Below, piece after piece: positions 1 through 7,093 of a stretch of 7,720 nt of DNA. Both the position numbers and the translations under genes were made by a program. This DNA comes from Acidobacteriota bacterium (GTDB lineage: Bacteria > Acidobacteriota > Blastocatellia > RBC074). How positions within the stretch are numbered: the first letter of the stretch is position 1; each line of letters starts with the position of its first letter. The stretch is taken from assembly GCA_013140935.1 (NCBI GenBank), contig JABFSD010000989.1, positions 1 through 7,720 on the forward strand, read 5' to 3'. The notes under the pieces are model-generated. The model searched no databases and was not told the origin of the DNA. It worked only from the letters and a program-made list of their open reading frames with translations.

Positions 1-154
1 TGCGGTCATAAATGGCAAACGTCACGTGCGCGAATACGCCCTGAAATTCGCCGCCTTCCAAAACCGGTGCAGCGAGGCGTCGCGCTTCATCGGGCGGCGT
101 GAGTGCGGCAGGGAAGTCTTCCAAGTTGATTTCAGAGGGCGGACTAAAGTCCAC
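1..154 (-). CDS. Probable partial CDS at left edge, hypothetical protein
   Basis: A minus-strand frame stays open from about position 190 to the left edge and gives a protein-like sequence (for example NLEDFPAALTPPDEARRLAA, then GGEFQGVFAHVTFAIYDR), which reads more naturally than the overlapping plus-strand frame. The C-terminus lies outside the window and I do not recognise the family. The start is unresolved. No ATG is available; possible starts are TTG 190 (overlapping the PBP stop as TTGA), GTG 166, TTG 157, GTG 154 and TTG 124, none with a good ribosome binding site. GTG 154 is a compromise. The segment upstream of about 135 overlaps a palindromic repeat, so the true start may be TTG 124. 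It lies directly downstream of the PBP gene and on the same strand, so co-transcription is possible. Confidence 0.4.
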   Translation of the reverse strand, partial: MDFSPPSEINLEDFPAALTPPDEARRLAAPVLEGGEFQGVFAHVTFAIYDR

Positions 155-179
155 CAAACGGGTCACAGACTGAAGTCTG
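141..179. repeat. Paired near-palindromes downstream of the PBP gene
   Basis: Two short inverted repeats stand side by side. GGACTAAAGTCC (141-152) has a 5-bp stem and CAGACTGAAGTCTG (166-179) a 6-bp stem, each with a 2-base centre; they are 13 bases apart. Both share the core GACT-NN-AGTC, so they look like two copies of one design, in the manner of REP-type dispersed intergenic elements. They begin 8 bases past the PBP stop and may act as a 3' mRNA-stabilising or transcription-attenuating structure. No T tract follows, so a classical intrinsic terminator is not supported. Confidence 0.6.
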
Positions 180-186
180 CGCCACG

Positions 187-2892
187 TCAATTGATAATCT
201 TTTGTCGGTCGTGGCGAGAATTGTTGCACGAGTCGTTCGGCTCTTTGCCGAACGCGAACTTGCGCCACGTGGTGCGGGTGCATACGCCGCGCACGGGCAG
301 CAGGCCCGTCGTGTTGCAGACCTCGACCGAGATCATCGCATCGGGGAAATTCTGGCTTTGCATTTCACGCGGACGGGCGGCGCGTTGATTGGCGGGCGGC
401 TTTTCGTAAGGGTCTTCGACTTCTTTCGGTTTGGCGTAAGGGTCTTTGTCTTTATCAGGATCGTCTTCTTTGCTGTCGCGCGGCGCTGAGCCTTCGGGTT
501 CGGTGCCTTGCAGGAAGTATTCGGCGCGGCCAGCCGTGCTTCCGGCTTCGCTGCGTGCGAGCAAGCCGGTTTCGGGATCAATGTTGACGGTGACGAGTCC
601 GCCGGGGTCTTGAAATTCGCCGCCGAGGTCGGGACGCACTTGCAAGGCCTTCGTCATAAAGTCAGCCCAGATCGGAGCCGCCGTCGCGCCGCCCGTCAAT
701 CCCAAGTCAGAGTTGTCATCGAAACCTACCCACACGACGCACACCAGATTCGGCGTATAGCCCGCGAACCATCCGTCGCGCGACGAACCGGTTTTGCCCG
801 CCGCTGTACCCTTGAAACCCATCGCACGAACGCGCGTGCCCGTGCCGCGATCCAGCACGTCCTGCATCATCGAAGTCATCATATAAGCGACTTGCGGCGA
901 AAGGATGTCGCGGCCTTCGCGGCTGGCTTGTAACAGCGTGCGTCCCGTGCCGTCGGTCACGCGGCTGTATGCCGTCGGCATCACGCGCTTGCCGCCGTTG
1001 GCGAACATCGTATAGGCCGAAGCCATTTGTAGCGGCGTGGCTTCGGCTACGCCTAACGCGACGGAAGGGTAAGTGGGGACGCGTTGAATGCCGGCGCGTT
1101 CGGCGAGTTGAGCGACTTGCGAGACGCCTATGAGTTGGGCGAGTTCGACGGTGACGACGTTTTTCGATTTCACCAGCGCATCGCGCAAGGTGATTTTTTT
1201 GTTCTCAAACGTATCGCCGAAATTGCCGGGCGAATAAGTTTGTCCGTTGCCGTACTTAAAAGAGCGCGGCGCGTCCATCAGCATCGTTGCGGGCGTAATC
1301 GTCTTGCCGTCATCGTCTGCGCCGTTGCTCAAGGCAGCGGCATAAACAAAGGGCTTGAAGACCGAGCCTGGTTGCCGTCGCGCTTCGGTCGCGCGATTTA
1401 ATTGGCTTGCGCCGTAATCGCGTCCCCCTACCATCGCCAGCACGTCGCCGGTTTTGGGATTCATCGCCACGAGCGCCGCTTGCAATCCGGCGGTTCCGCC
1501 TTTGCGTTTGGCGAACATCTTGTCAATCGCGGCCATCTGACGCGTGACGGCTTGATAGGCGGCGCGTTGCAAGTTGATGTCTACGGTCGAATAGATGCGC
1601 AGATGTTTGAGCGCATCGCGGCTGTCATATTGCGCTTCGAGTTGTTTGGTCAGGTAATCGGTGAAGTAAGGCGCATCGTTCGCGTCAATCGAAGCAGCGC
1701 CGCCGCTCTTGAGTCCCAGCGGTTGTGTCTTGGCCTGAGCGGCTTGGTCTGGCGTGACCTTGTCGGCTTCGACCATCAAATCCAGCACTTTGTCGCGGCG
1801 GTCTTTCGCGCGGTCGGGATGCTGAAACGGCGCGTAATGATTGGGCCAGCGAATCAGTCCCGCGAGCGTCGCCGATTCGGCCAAGCTGAGTTGCGATACG
1901 TCTTTGTCGAAGAAGGTGCGCGCGGCTTGTCCGAAACCGTTGATCGAATAGCTGCCGCGTTGGCCGAGATAGATCAGGTTGCAATACATCGCCATGATTT
2001 GCTCTTTGCTCAGGCGCTGTTCGAGCAACACGGTCATATAGGCTTCGGGAATTTTGCGGCTCCACACGCGGTCGTCAGTGAGAAAGAGTTTTTTGACGAG
2101 TTGCTGCGAAATCGAACTGCCGCCTTCGACGACCCGACCGGCTTCCTGATTTTTGAAAAACGCGCGAATCACGCCGCGCCAGTTGATGCCGTAATGCTCG
2201 AAAAACTGGCGGTCTTCCGTCGCGGTGATGCCGTCTATCAACGTTTGCGGCAGGTCTCTGAATTCGATGATCTTGCGCTTTTCGCGCTCGGCGTTCACGA
2301 CCGAAGAAATCACTTCGGGTTCGATCAAAGCCTGATTGAGTTGTTCGCGCGAAGAAAGATCGTTGATCGCTTGCACCGTGTTGCCGTTGAAACTCACGCG
2401 CACCGGACGAAACAGCGCATCGCCGTCAATGCGACCTTGCGCGCTCGGACGCAATTCAACCGCGTTGCCGCGCACGGCATATTGCCCGCGACTCTGATTT
2501 TCAGTCGTACCCGTTTCGAGATAACCCACGCGGCGCAGGTGCGCGAGCAGGTCTTCGCGTTTGTAAGCCAGCCCCGGACGCAGCGTCAACGGCGCGGCGT
2601 AGATGCCCGAACTGGCTACGAAAATATCGCCCCGCAGCGCCGAATCAATGCGCTCGGTGTATTCCTGGTAGTAGTACATCATCCAGCCGCCTGCGAGCAG
2701 CGCGATTAACACCAGCGGAGCGATCACCCAATTCCAGTTGATGCGGCGCATTACATCGCCGAAGCCCGAATGACGCGGGGGACGGCGCGCACTTTTACCC
2801 AAACTGCGGGTTGGACGTACGGCGTAAACTTCTTCTTCGTCATACTCTTCGTATTGCGGCGCACGGCGCGGCTGCTTTTTATAAGTAGGCAT
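187..2892 (-). CDS. Class A penicillin-binding protein, PBP1B-type (glycosyltransferase/transpeptidase)
   Basis: Bifunctional peptidoglycan synthase of 901 residues: it polymerises lipid II into glycan strands and cross-links stem peptides on the outer face of the inner membrane. Visible layout: a basic/acidic cytoplasmic N-terminus, one membrane segment (about 55-74), a UB2H-like region typical of PBP1B (about 90-180; SGIYAAPLTLRPG, then HLRRVGYLE), and a GT51 domain with ATEDRQFFEH (catalytic Glu226), GGSSISQQLVKKL (257-269), RKIPEAY (second Glu, 283) and YLGQRGSYSINGFGQAA. The transpeptidase has SVFK (Ser510, Lys513), SKN (576-578) and KTGS (700-703), so all catalytic motifs are intact. 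The tail is unusual: a charged Pro-rich linker with DPYAKP/DPYEKP repeats (817-832), then a terminal segment with Cys859, Cys871 and Cys889. I chose ATG 2892, which has GAAGGA 10 bases upstream and lies below a good promoter; a TTG at 2955 would add 21 unconvincing residues and sits about at the transcription start. Confidence 0.95.
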   Translation of the reverse strand: MPTYKKQPRRAPQYEEYDEEEVYAVRPTRSLGKSARRPPRHSGFGDVMRRINWNWVIAPLVLIALLAGGWMMYYYQEYTERIDSALRGDIFVASSGIYAAPLTLRPGLAYKREDLLAHLRRVGYLETGTTENQSRGQYAVRGNAVELRPSAQGRIDGDALFRPVRVSFNGNTVQAINDLSSREQLNQALIEPEVISSVVNAEREKRKIIEFRDLPQTLIDGITATEDRQFFEHYGINWRGVIRAFFKNQEAGRVVEGGSSISQQLVKKLFLTDDRVWSRKIPEAYMTVLLEQRLSKEQIMAMYCNLIYLGQRGSYSINGFGQAARTFFDKDVSQLSLAESATLAGLIRWPNHYAPFQHPDRAKDRRDKVLDLMVEADKVTPDQAAQAKTQPLGLKSGGAASIDANDAPYFTDYLTKQLEAQYDSRDALKHLRIYSTVDINLQRAAYQAVTRQMAAIDKMFAKRKGGTAGLQAALVAMNPKTGDVLAMVGGRDYGASQLNRATEARRQPGSVFKPFVYAAALSNGADDDGKTITPATMLMDAPRSFKYGNGQTYSPGNFGDTFENKKITLRDALVKSKNVVTVELAQLIGVSQVAQLAERAGIQRVPTYPSVALGVAEATPLQMASAYTMFANGGKRVMPTAYSRVTDGTGRTLLQASREGRDILSPQVAYMMTSMMQDVLDRGTGTRVRAMGFKGTAAGKTGSSRDGWFAGYTPNLVCVVWVGFDDNSDLGLTGGATAAPIWADFMTKALQVRPDLGGEFQDPGGLVTVNIDPETGLLARSEAGSTAGRAEYFLQGTEPEGSAPRDSKEDDPDKDKDPYAKPKEVEDPYEKPPANQRAARPREMQSQNFPDAMISVEVCNTTGLLPVRGVCTRTTWRKFAFGKEPNDSCNNSRHDRQKIIN

Positions 2893-2966
2893 GGTTGGAC
2901 GATCCTTCAGACTTCTTAAAGACACGGGAAATAAGGCGTCGCAAGGGGTTCCCAATAACGGGGCGA

Positions 2967-2995
2967 ATTATGCCGACTCGCTGAAAAGGGGTCAA
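2967..2995 (-). promoter_or_regulatory. Sigma-70-type promoter of the PBP gene
   Basis: On the minus strand TTGACC (2995-2990) is followed after exactly 17 bases by CATAAT (2972-2967). Both boxes match the housekeeping consensus at five of six positions. Transcription would begin near 2960, leaving a leader of roughly 68 bases before ATG 2892. This makes the upstream TTG start at 2955 unlikely. Confidence 0.65.
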
Positions 2996-3023
2996 TCAGC
3001 GGTTTCACCGTAGAGCAGGCTTT

Positions 3024-3158
3024 CTATAGCAATCAAGAAAATACTTCTCCCACGAAGGAACACGAAGGTTTCACGAAGAGGAAAAACATTGGCGTAAAAA
3101 TCTTCGTGTCCCCTTCGTGCGGCTTCGTGGGAGGAAGTCTTTTTCTGAAAGGCTATAA
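3024..3158. repeat. Large imperfect inverted repeat built from CACGAAG heptamers (MITE/REP-like)
   Basis: The left arm has CACGAAG at 3051, 3061 and 3072; the right arm has the complement CTTCGTG at 3102, 3113 and 3123. All three pairs are exactly symmetrical about position 3090, and spacings are 10 and 11 bases, about one helical turn. The similarity continues outwards (TTCTCCCACGAAG against the complement of CTTCGTGGGAGGAA, A-rich stretches) to CTATAGC at 3024 and GCTATAA at 3152. The whole element of about 135 bp could fold into one long hairpin. It encodes nothing recognisable and lies between the quinoprotein stop and the PBP promoter. It resembles a non-autonomous mobile or dispersed palindromic repeat; no clear target-site duplication is visible. 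Confidence 0.75.
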
Positions 3159-3159
3159 C

Positions 3160-3222
3160 TTACCGTTTTAGGTACGTCTTCAGGTCGGGTTTAATTTTTG
3201 CGGGCACTTCATCTTCATCAAC
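3160..3222 (-). other. Possible remnant of a protein C-terminus
   Basis: Immediately past the quinoprotein stop, in a different minus-strand frame, the DNA reads VDEDEVPAKIKPDLKTYLKR and then a TAA at 3162-3160. This looks like a genuine hydrophilic protein tail, but it has no plausible start of its own and is not in frame with the quinoprotein. It may be what is left of an older gene after rearrangement, or chance. I cannot name a parent family. Confidence 0.25.
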
Positions 3223-3243
3223 GAGTCGGGTCAACGAGTCGGC
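3218..3243. repeat. 13-bp tandem duplication at the quinoprotein stop
   Basis: TCAACGAGTCGGG (3218-3230) is followed directly by TCAACGAGTCGGC (3231-3243), 12 of 13 bases identical. The quinoprotein stop codon (TGA, complement of 3231-3233) is the first triplet of the second copy, and the same triplet occurs in the first copy. The duplication therefore does not change the encoded C-terminus, but it shifts the frame of anything reading through. Confidence 0.7.
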
Positions 3244-5393
3244 AAGGTATAGGCCACATAAACTCCGCCTGACGGAGCGCCACGTTTGCCACCGCCTGCC
3301 GCAATGACGACGAACTGCCTGCCGTTCACTTCATACGTCGCTGGCGTAGCGTTCCCCGCAAAAGGCATGACGCTTTCCCACAATAGTTTGCCGTTGTCTT
3401 TATCAAAGGCGCGAAACTTGCGGTCAAAGTTCGTCGCGCCGATAAACACTAAGCCGCCCGCCGTCACGATTGGCCCGCCGTAATTCCAACTGCCTGTGTC
3501 TTTCACACCTTGCTTCACCAGTTCGGGATATTCGCCCAGCGGAATCTGCCACGCGATGATGCCTCGGTTCAGATCAACCGCCGCCAGCGTGCCCCACGGC
3601 GGCTCGATGGCCGGATAGCCGTCGGGATCGAGAAAGCGCGGATAACCTTCCATCACGTATTTCTGGTCAATCGCGGCCAATTGCCCTGGTTGCTGGCTTG
3701 GCGCGTTGGCGACCTGCGCGTTTTCGCCTTTGAGCAACAACGTCACGAGCGCCTGAATGGCTTCGTTATTCAACGATGACGCAAAGCCCGGCATGCGTCC
3801 GAAGCCGTTGCGAATCACCGTCGTTAGTTCGGTGTTGTTGTATTTCTTAGCGAGATTGACCAACGCGGGAAACTCAGGCGGCGTGCCTGCCAGATCGCGT
3901 CCGTGGCAACTGGCGCAGGAACGATCATACAAATTGCGCGCGCTCGATTGCGCGCGCGAACGCGGCGTTTGTTCGACCAGCTTGAGAATGCATGGCACTT
4001 CGCTTGAATTGACGAAGAGCAATCCTGAAGGGTCAACCGCTGCGCCGCCCCAGCCCGGGCCGCCGTCAAAACCGGGCGTAACGATTACGCCTTGTCTATT
4101 AGGCGGCTCGAATTGTCCGGTGCTGGTGAGTTGTTTGAAACGCTCCAGCACCGCCGCGTGGGCGGCGGGCGTGCGACGGGTGAGCATCGCTTCGGTCATC
4201 TGTTGACGCGCGACAGGCGGCGGCGAGAGCGGTACGGGTTGCGTATCAGCGACTTGTTCGCCATCAATGCCTCGCGTAGAGACTTTGCGTTGCTCAATCG
4301 GAAATAGCGGCTTTCCCGTCTCGCGTTCAAACACGAAGATGTGTCCGGCTTTGGTGGTCTGGGCGACGGCATCAATCGCGCGTCCGTTGCGCTTGACGGT
4401 GACGAGCGCAGGCGCGGTCGGCAAGTCACGATCCCACAAATCGTGCCGCACCGTTTGATAATGCCACTTGCGTTTGCCCGTCGCCGCATCAAGACACAGC
4501 AACGAATTGGCGAACAAGTTATCGCCGTGGCGATTCGCGCCGTAAAAGTCGTATGTCGCCGAACCCGTCGGCGCAAAGAGCAAGCCGCACTTTTCATCCA
4601 ACGTCAGTCCACTCCACACATTCGTGCCGCCGACGTATTGCCACGCATCTTTGGGCCACGTTTCGTAACCATATTCGCCCGGCAATGGAATCGTATGAAA
4701 AATCCAGCGTAACTTGCCGGTGCGCAATTCATAGGCGCGAATGTGTCCGGGCGCGGCGGGCAGCGTTTCGCTCACGATGCTGCCTACGATCAAGAGGTCT
4801 TTATAAATCACGCCGGGTGTCGAGATGCCTACTGATAAATCTTTGGCGTCGGGGCGGTCGAGTCCGAGCCGCAAGTCTATGCGACCATCAGTGCCGAACG
4901 TTTTGTCTGGCAAACCGGTCTTGGCATCGAGCGAATAAAGCCATTGATTGAATCCGAAAAACACACGCGCAGCATCATTGATTTTGGGCGCGCCTTCCCA
5001 ATAGGTCACGCCGCGATTGCGAAATTTGCCCAGCGGCTTGCGGCCTTCGTGCGGATCGAAGCTCCATTTTTGTTTGCCCGTCGCAGCGTCGAGCGCGAAG
5101 ACGCGCAACTTGGGCGAAGTCGCATACAACACGCCGTTGACGATCAGCGGATTGCATTGCATCTCAGAACCCTCGAACGCATCGCCCGTGTCGTATTGCC
5201 ACGCGACCTGCAAGCGATTGACGTTGCCGCGATGGATCTGTTTGAGTGGCGAATAGTGCGTGTTGTCTTTGCCGCCGCCGTAAGCAGGCCATTCAATGGC
5301 ACCGTTGGCAGCGTCGTGCGATGGGACGAAACACACCGTGCCGACAACCAGCGTGAGCGCCAAAAGCAATTTCCCGTAATTGTGTTTTGCCAT
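3231..5393 (-). CDS. Periplasmic PQQ-dependent dehydrogenase with embedded cytochrome c domain
   Basis: A 720-residue secreted quinoprotein of the glucose/alcohol dehydrogenase superfamily. An N-terminal signal peptide (basic MAKHNYGK, hydrophobic core about 8-23) is followed by beta-propeller repeats with DAATGKxKW-type blade motifs (about 102-110 and 302-310) and an active-site-like segment [13 protein letters not shown] (316-328), comparable with the membrane glucose dehydrogenases. GWGGAAVDP (447-455) marks a later blade. A cytochrome c domain is inserted at about 486-555: CASCH (Cys493, Cys496, His497) binds heme and Met534 in GRMPGF is the likely second axial ligand. The propeller then resumes ([35 protein letters not shown]). 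There is no multi-pass membrane domain as in Gcd and no adjacent Cys pair as in methanol dehydrogenases. Substrate is unknown: sugars or alcohols are possible. Electrons probably pass from PQQ to the built-in heme. The start is ATG 5393, with GGGAGGG 5 bases upstream and the signal peptide right after it; an upstream GTG frame at 5540 is rejected. Confidence 0.93.
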   Translation of the reverse strand: MAKHNYGKLLLALTLVVGTVCFVPSHDAANGAIEWPAYGGGKDNTHYSPLKQIHRGNVNRLQVAWQYDTGDAFEGSEMQCNPLIVNGVLYATSPKLRVFALDAATGKQKWSFDPHEGRKPLGKFRNRGVTYWEGAPKINDAARVFFGFNQWLYSLDAKTGLPDKTFGTDGRIDLRLGLDRPDAKDLSVGISTPGVIYKDLLIVGSIVSETLPAAPGHIRAYELRTGKLRWIFHTIPLPGEYGYETWPKDAWQYVGGTNVWSGLTLDEKCGLLFAPTGSATYDFYGANRHGDNLFANSLLCLDAATGKRKWHYQTVRHDLWDRDLPTAPALVTVKRNGRAIDAVAQTTKAGHIFVFERETGKPLFPIEQRKVSTRGIDGEQVADTQPVPLSPPPVARQQMTEAMLTRRTPAAHAAVLERFKQLTSTGQFEPPNRQGVIVTPGFDGGPGWGGAAVDPSGLLFVNSSEVPCILKLVEQTPRSRAQSSARNLYDRSCASCHGRDLAGTPPEFPALVNLAKKYNNTELTTVIRNGFGRMPGFASSLNNEAIQALVTLLLKGENAQVANAPSQQPGQLAAIDQKYVMEGYPRFLDPDGYPAIEPPWGTLAAVDLNRGIIAWQIPLGEYPELVKQGVKDTGSWNYGGPIVTAGGLVFIGATNFDRKFRAFDKDNGKLLWESVMPFAGNATPATYEVNGRQFVVIAAGGGKRGAPSGGVYVAYTLPTR

Positions 5394-5412
5394 AAAAACC
5401 CTCCCGCCTGCG

Positions 5413-5433
5413 TGAACACCCGCGCTGAACACC
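5413..5433 (-). promoter_or_regulatory. 8-bp direct repeat in the quinoprotein leader
   Basis: On the minus strand GGTGTTCA occurs twice, 13 bases apart start to start (plus-strand TGAACACC at 5413 and 5426), just upstream of the GGGAGGG ribosome binding site. A second tandem pair, GTCGAATGA/GTCGAATGG (5452-5469), lies further up the same leader. These could be half-sites for a regulator or RNA-binding protein, but chance repeats cannot be excluded. Confidence 0.25.
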
Positions 5434-5507
5434 GTGATGTGCCGTGTCAATGTCGAATGAGTCGAATGGAATGAGGCTAGAGCGTCATGTCGCGCCGACG
5501 GGCGGGC

Positions 5508-5536
5508 ATTATCTGAAGGGTAAGAAACTCCGTCAA
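5508..5536 (-). promoter_or_regulatory. Sigma-70-type promoter of the quinoprotein gene
   Basis: On the minus strand TTGACG (5536-5531) and GATAAT (5513-5508) are separated by exactly 17 bases, an almost ideal housekeeping promoter. Transcription would start near 5501 and give a leader of about 108 bases before ATG 5393. The promoter lies in the 195-bp gap after the anti-sigma gene, so the dehydrogenase is probably its own unit. The remaining part of the gap (5537-5588) shows nothing further and no clear terminator for the anti-sigma gene. Confidence 0.65.
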
Positions 5537-5588
5537 TCACCGGAAAGAACGAAGCATGAAGGCTGGGAAATAAAGCGAGGCCGAGGGT

Positions 5589-7046
5589 TCACTTTTTCAC
5601 TTCGTAAACTTTGTTCTTCCACACCACGATCACCTGACCGAGTTGGAAGAACTGTTCGAGCGTAGGATGCTCGATCAACAGGTTTTGGTAACGTTCACTG
5701 CCGCGCACGAGTTTGACCAGCGGCAACGTAGTGTCAGAGCGATAGTTTTCATCAATCCAATAGCCGCGCTCGAAATAAAACGTATGTCCATTGACCCGCT
5801 TGGTCAGTGGTTTGGCGAGCGGTTCGTCAGCGGTTTTCTCCGCCTCTTTGGTGCGCGCTTCCGTGCCCTTGCCTGGCATAAAACTCAAGCCCGGACGTTG
5901 TCCTTTCAAACCATTGATGATCGCGCGCGGGAGGCTCGTTTCGTTTTTGCCTGCTTTCTCGTTGTTCTTGTCGGCCGCTTCGCGGTCAACCGGTTTAGCC
6001 GAATCAACCGCCGCCAAATCGGCCATGCGCGATTGGCGTTCGAGTTGATGTTTCATCACATTTAGCGAACTCACGGTCGTCGTTGGTTCGATGGAATTCA
6101 GCCCCACCGGCATCAGTCCACCGTTTTGATTTCCGTTTGAGCCCAAAGACACGGGCGTTCCTTGTATGCCGTTGCTGCCCGCAAAATTGCTGCCGAAAAA
6201 GTCTGCCCGCGGAAGCGTAGGTGAGGCTACTTTGGAACCATTTAAGGCCACGACCTCTTCCGGCACATCGAGTACGCGAATCGGCGCAGCCGCTGCCGGA
6301 CTACCTGCCGCAAACCCGGAGGTAGCAAGTGCGATGCGTGGGCCAGGCAACGGCGGTAACGCAGGCGGAGCGGCACTGACCGCATCACGTTTTGCCATTA
6401 AGCCCTCGGCTGAGCCGCTTGATTCTCCAGCTTTTGATGCCGTTGAAGTCGTTGCCGCGAGTAACAGCGGCGCGTTAGTCGAAGTCTCTAGCAAGGCGGA
6501 AGCAGTGCTTTCGGCAGGCAACGCGACAGGTTGCGTAGCATTGGCAACCTCCGCCGCAACTGTAGCACTCGCAAGCGGAGCCTGATTACCCGCTTCGTTA
6601 CGCCATGAATAAATGGTGAAAGTCACGAGCAGCGCCGCCATTGCGGCACCCGCGCTGGCAAATCCCCAATTCAAATCGAAGGAAGTGCGCCACTCATTGA
6701 ACGGTGCGGATAAGCGCGCCCATAGCGACGGTTGCGCCAACGAAGGTTGCGCCAGTTGCATTGCGCGGGGCGCAGGCATTTCGATCAGCGCGGGCGCGAG
6801 TTGCTCGTTAAGCATCATCAACGCCGTTACGTGCTGGCGGCATCCGGTGCAATCGGCGAGGTGCCCTTCAAAGGTTTGCTGCGCGGCCGCGAGCAAGGCG
6901 CGTTCGAGATAGGCCGTAGCCGTATCAACATCGAAGCCCGCACAAGGCACTGCCCGCGCGCCATCGTATTGCAACTGGCGGCGCAACAGCGCGTCAAAAG
7001 GCGTTTGCTCAAGAACTGGTTGGGAGTTGTTCGTTTTGTGAACCAC
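5589..7046 (-). CDS. Membrane anti-sigma factor with zinc-finger N-terminus and long extracytoplasmic tail
   Basis: A 485-residue protein expected to hold the sigma factor encoded just upstream in check. The cytoplasmic N-terminus carries a zf-HC2/ZAS-type motif: Cys35, then HLADCTGC with His62, Cys66 and Cys69. One membrane segment follows (about 127-147, WGFASAGAAMAALLVTFTIY). Residues about 150-415 form a long low-complexity Ala/Ser/Thr/Pro- and then Gly/Asn-rich stalk with a charged Lys/Glu stretch. The last 70 residues (about 415-485) form a compact predicted domain with GHTFYFERGYWIDENY and LEQFFQLGQVIVVWKNKVY. Most ECF anti-sigma factors are much shorter, so the tail is a notable extension, possibly a sensor. 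The start is GTG 7046: an in-frame TAG stands 12 bases upstream, AGGTAGG lies 8 bases upstream, and the next Met is only at residue 77. A 15-bp internal duplication gives AQPSLAQPSL (99-108). Confidence 0.85.
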   Translation of the reverse strand: MVHKTNNSQPVLEQTPFDALLRRQLQYDGARAVPCAGFDVDTATAYLERALLAAAQQTFEGHLADCTGCRQHVTALMMLNEQLAPALIEMPAPRAMQLAQPSLAQPSLWARLSAPFNEWRTSFDLNWGFASAGAAMAALLVTFTIYSWRNEAGNQAPLASATVAAEVANATQPVALPAESTASALLETSTNAPLLLAATTSTASKAGESSGSAEGLMAKRDAVSAAPPALPPLPGPRIALATSGFAAGSPAAAAPIRVLDVPEEVVALNGSKVASPTLPRADFFGSNFAGSNGIQGTPVSLGSNGNQNGGLMPVGLNSIEPTTTVSSLNVMKHQLERQSRMADLAAVDSAKPVDREAADKNNEKAGKNETSLPRAIINGLKGQRPGLSFMPGKGTEARTKEAEKTADEPLAKPLTKRVNGHTFYFERGYWIDENYRSDTTLPLVKLVRGSERYQNLLIEHPTLEQFFQLGQVIVVWKNKVYEVKK

Positions 7047-7063
7047 GATCGTAACCTACCTAG

Positions 7064-7085
7064 AGAATAACAAGGGGATTATTCT
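7064..7085 (-). promoter_or_regulatory. Hairpin directly upstream of the anti-sigma ribosome binding site
   Basis: AGAATAA (7064-7070) pairs perfectly with TTATTCT (7079-7085) around an 8-base loop (TCCCCTTG on the minus strand). In the mRNA this 7-bp AU-rich stem ends 2 bases before the AGGTAGG ribosome binding site, so it could influence translation of the anti-sigma factor. It is weak thermodynamically, and regulation is inference. Confidence 0.35.
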
Positions 7086-7093
7086 TCTGATGT

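Noticed and set aside
1402..2709. 435-residue open frame on the plus strand
   Set aside because: It lies entirely antisense to the PBP gene, whose catalytic motifs are intact. The product is Arg/Ala/His-rich with no recognisable domain, as expected of a shadow frame in GC-rich DNA.
3024..3158. Intrinsic terminator of the quinoprotein gene
   Set aside because: The palindrome is far longer than a terminator stem, has three phased sub-repeats per arm and is not followed by a T tract in the direction of transcription.
4944..5474. 176-residue plus-strand frame opposite the quinoprotein N-terminus
   Set aside because: Antisense to a clear signal peptide and propeller region; no motif and no ribosome binding site that I can see.
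5393..5540. Upstream start of the quinoprotein at GTG 5540
   Set aside because: It would overlap the promoter boxes and place 49 unlikely residues before a normal signal peptide; ATG 5393 has a strong ribosome binding site.
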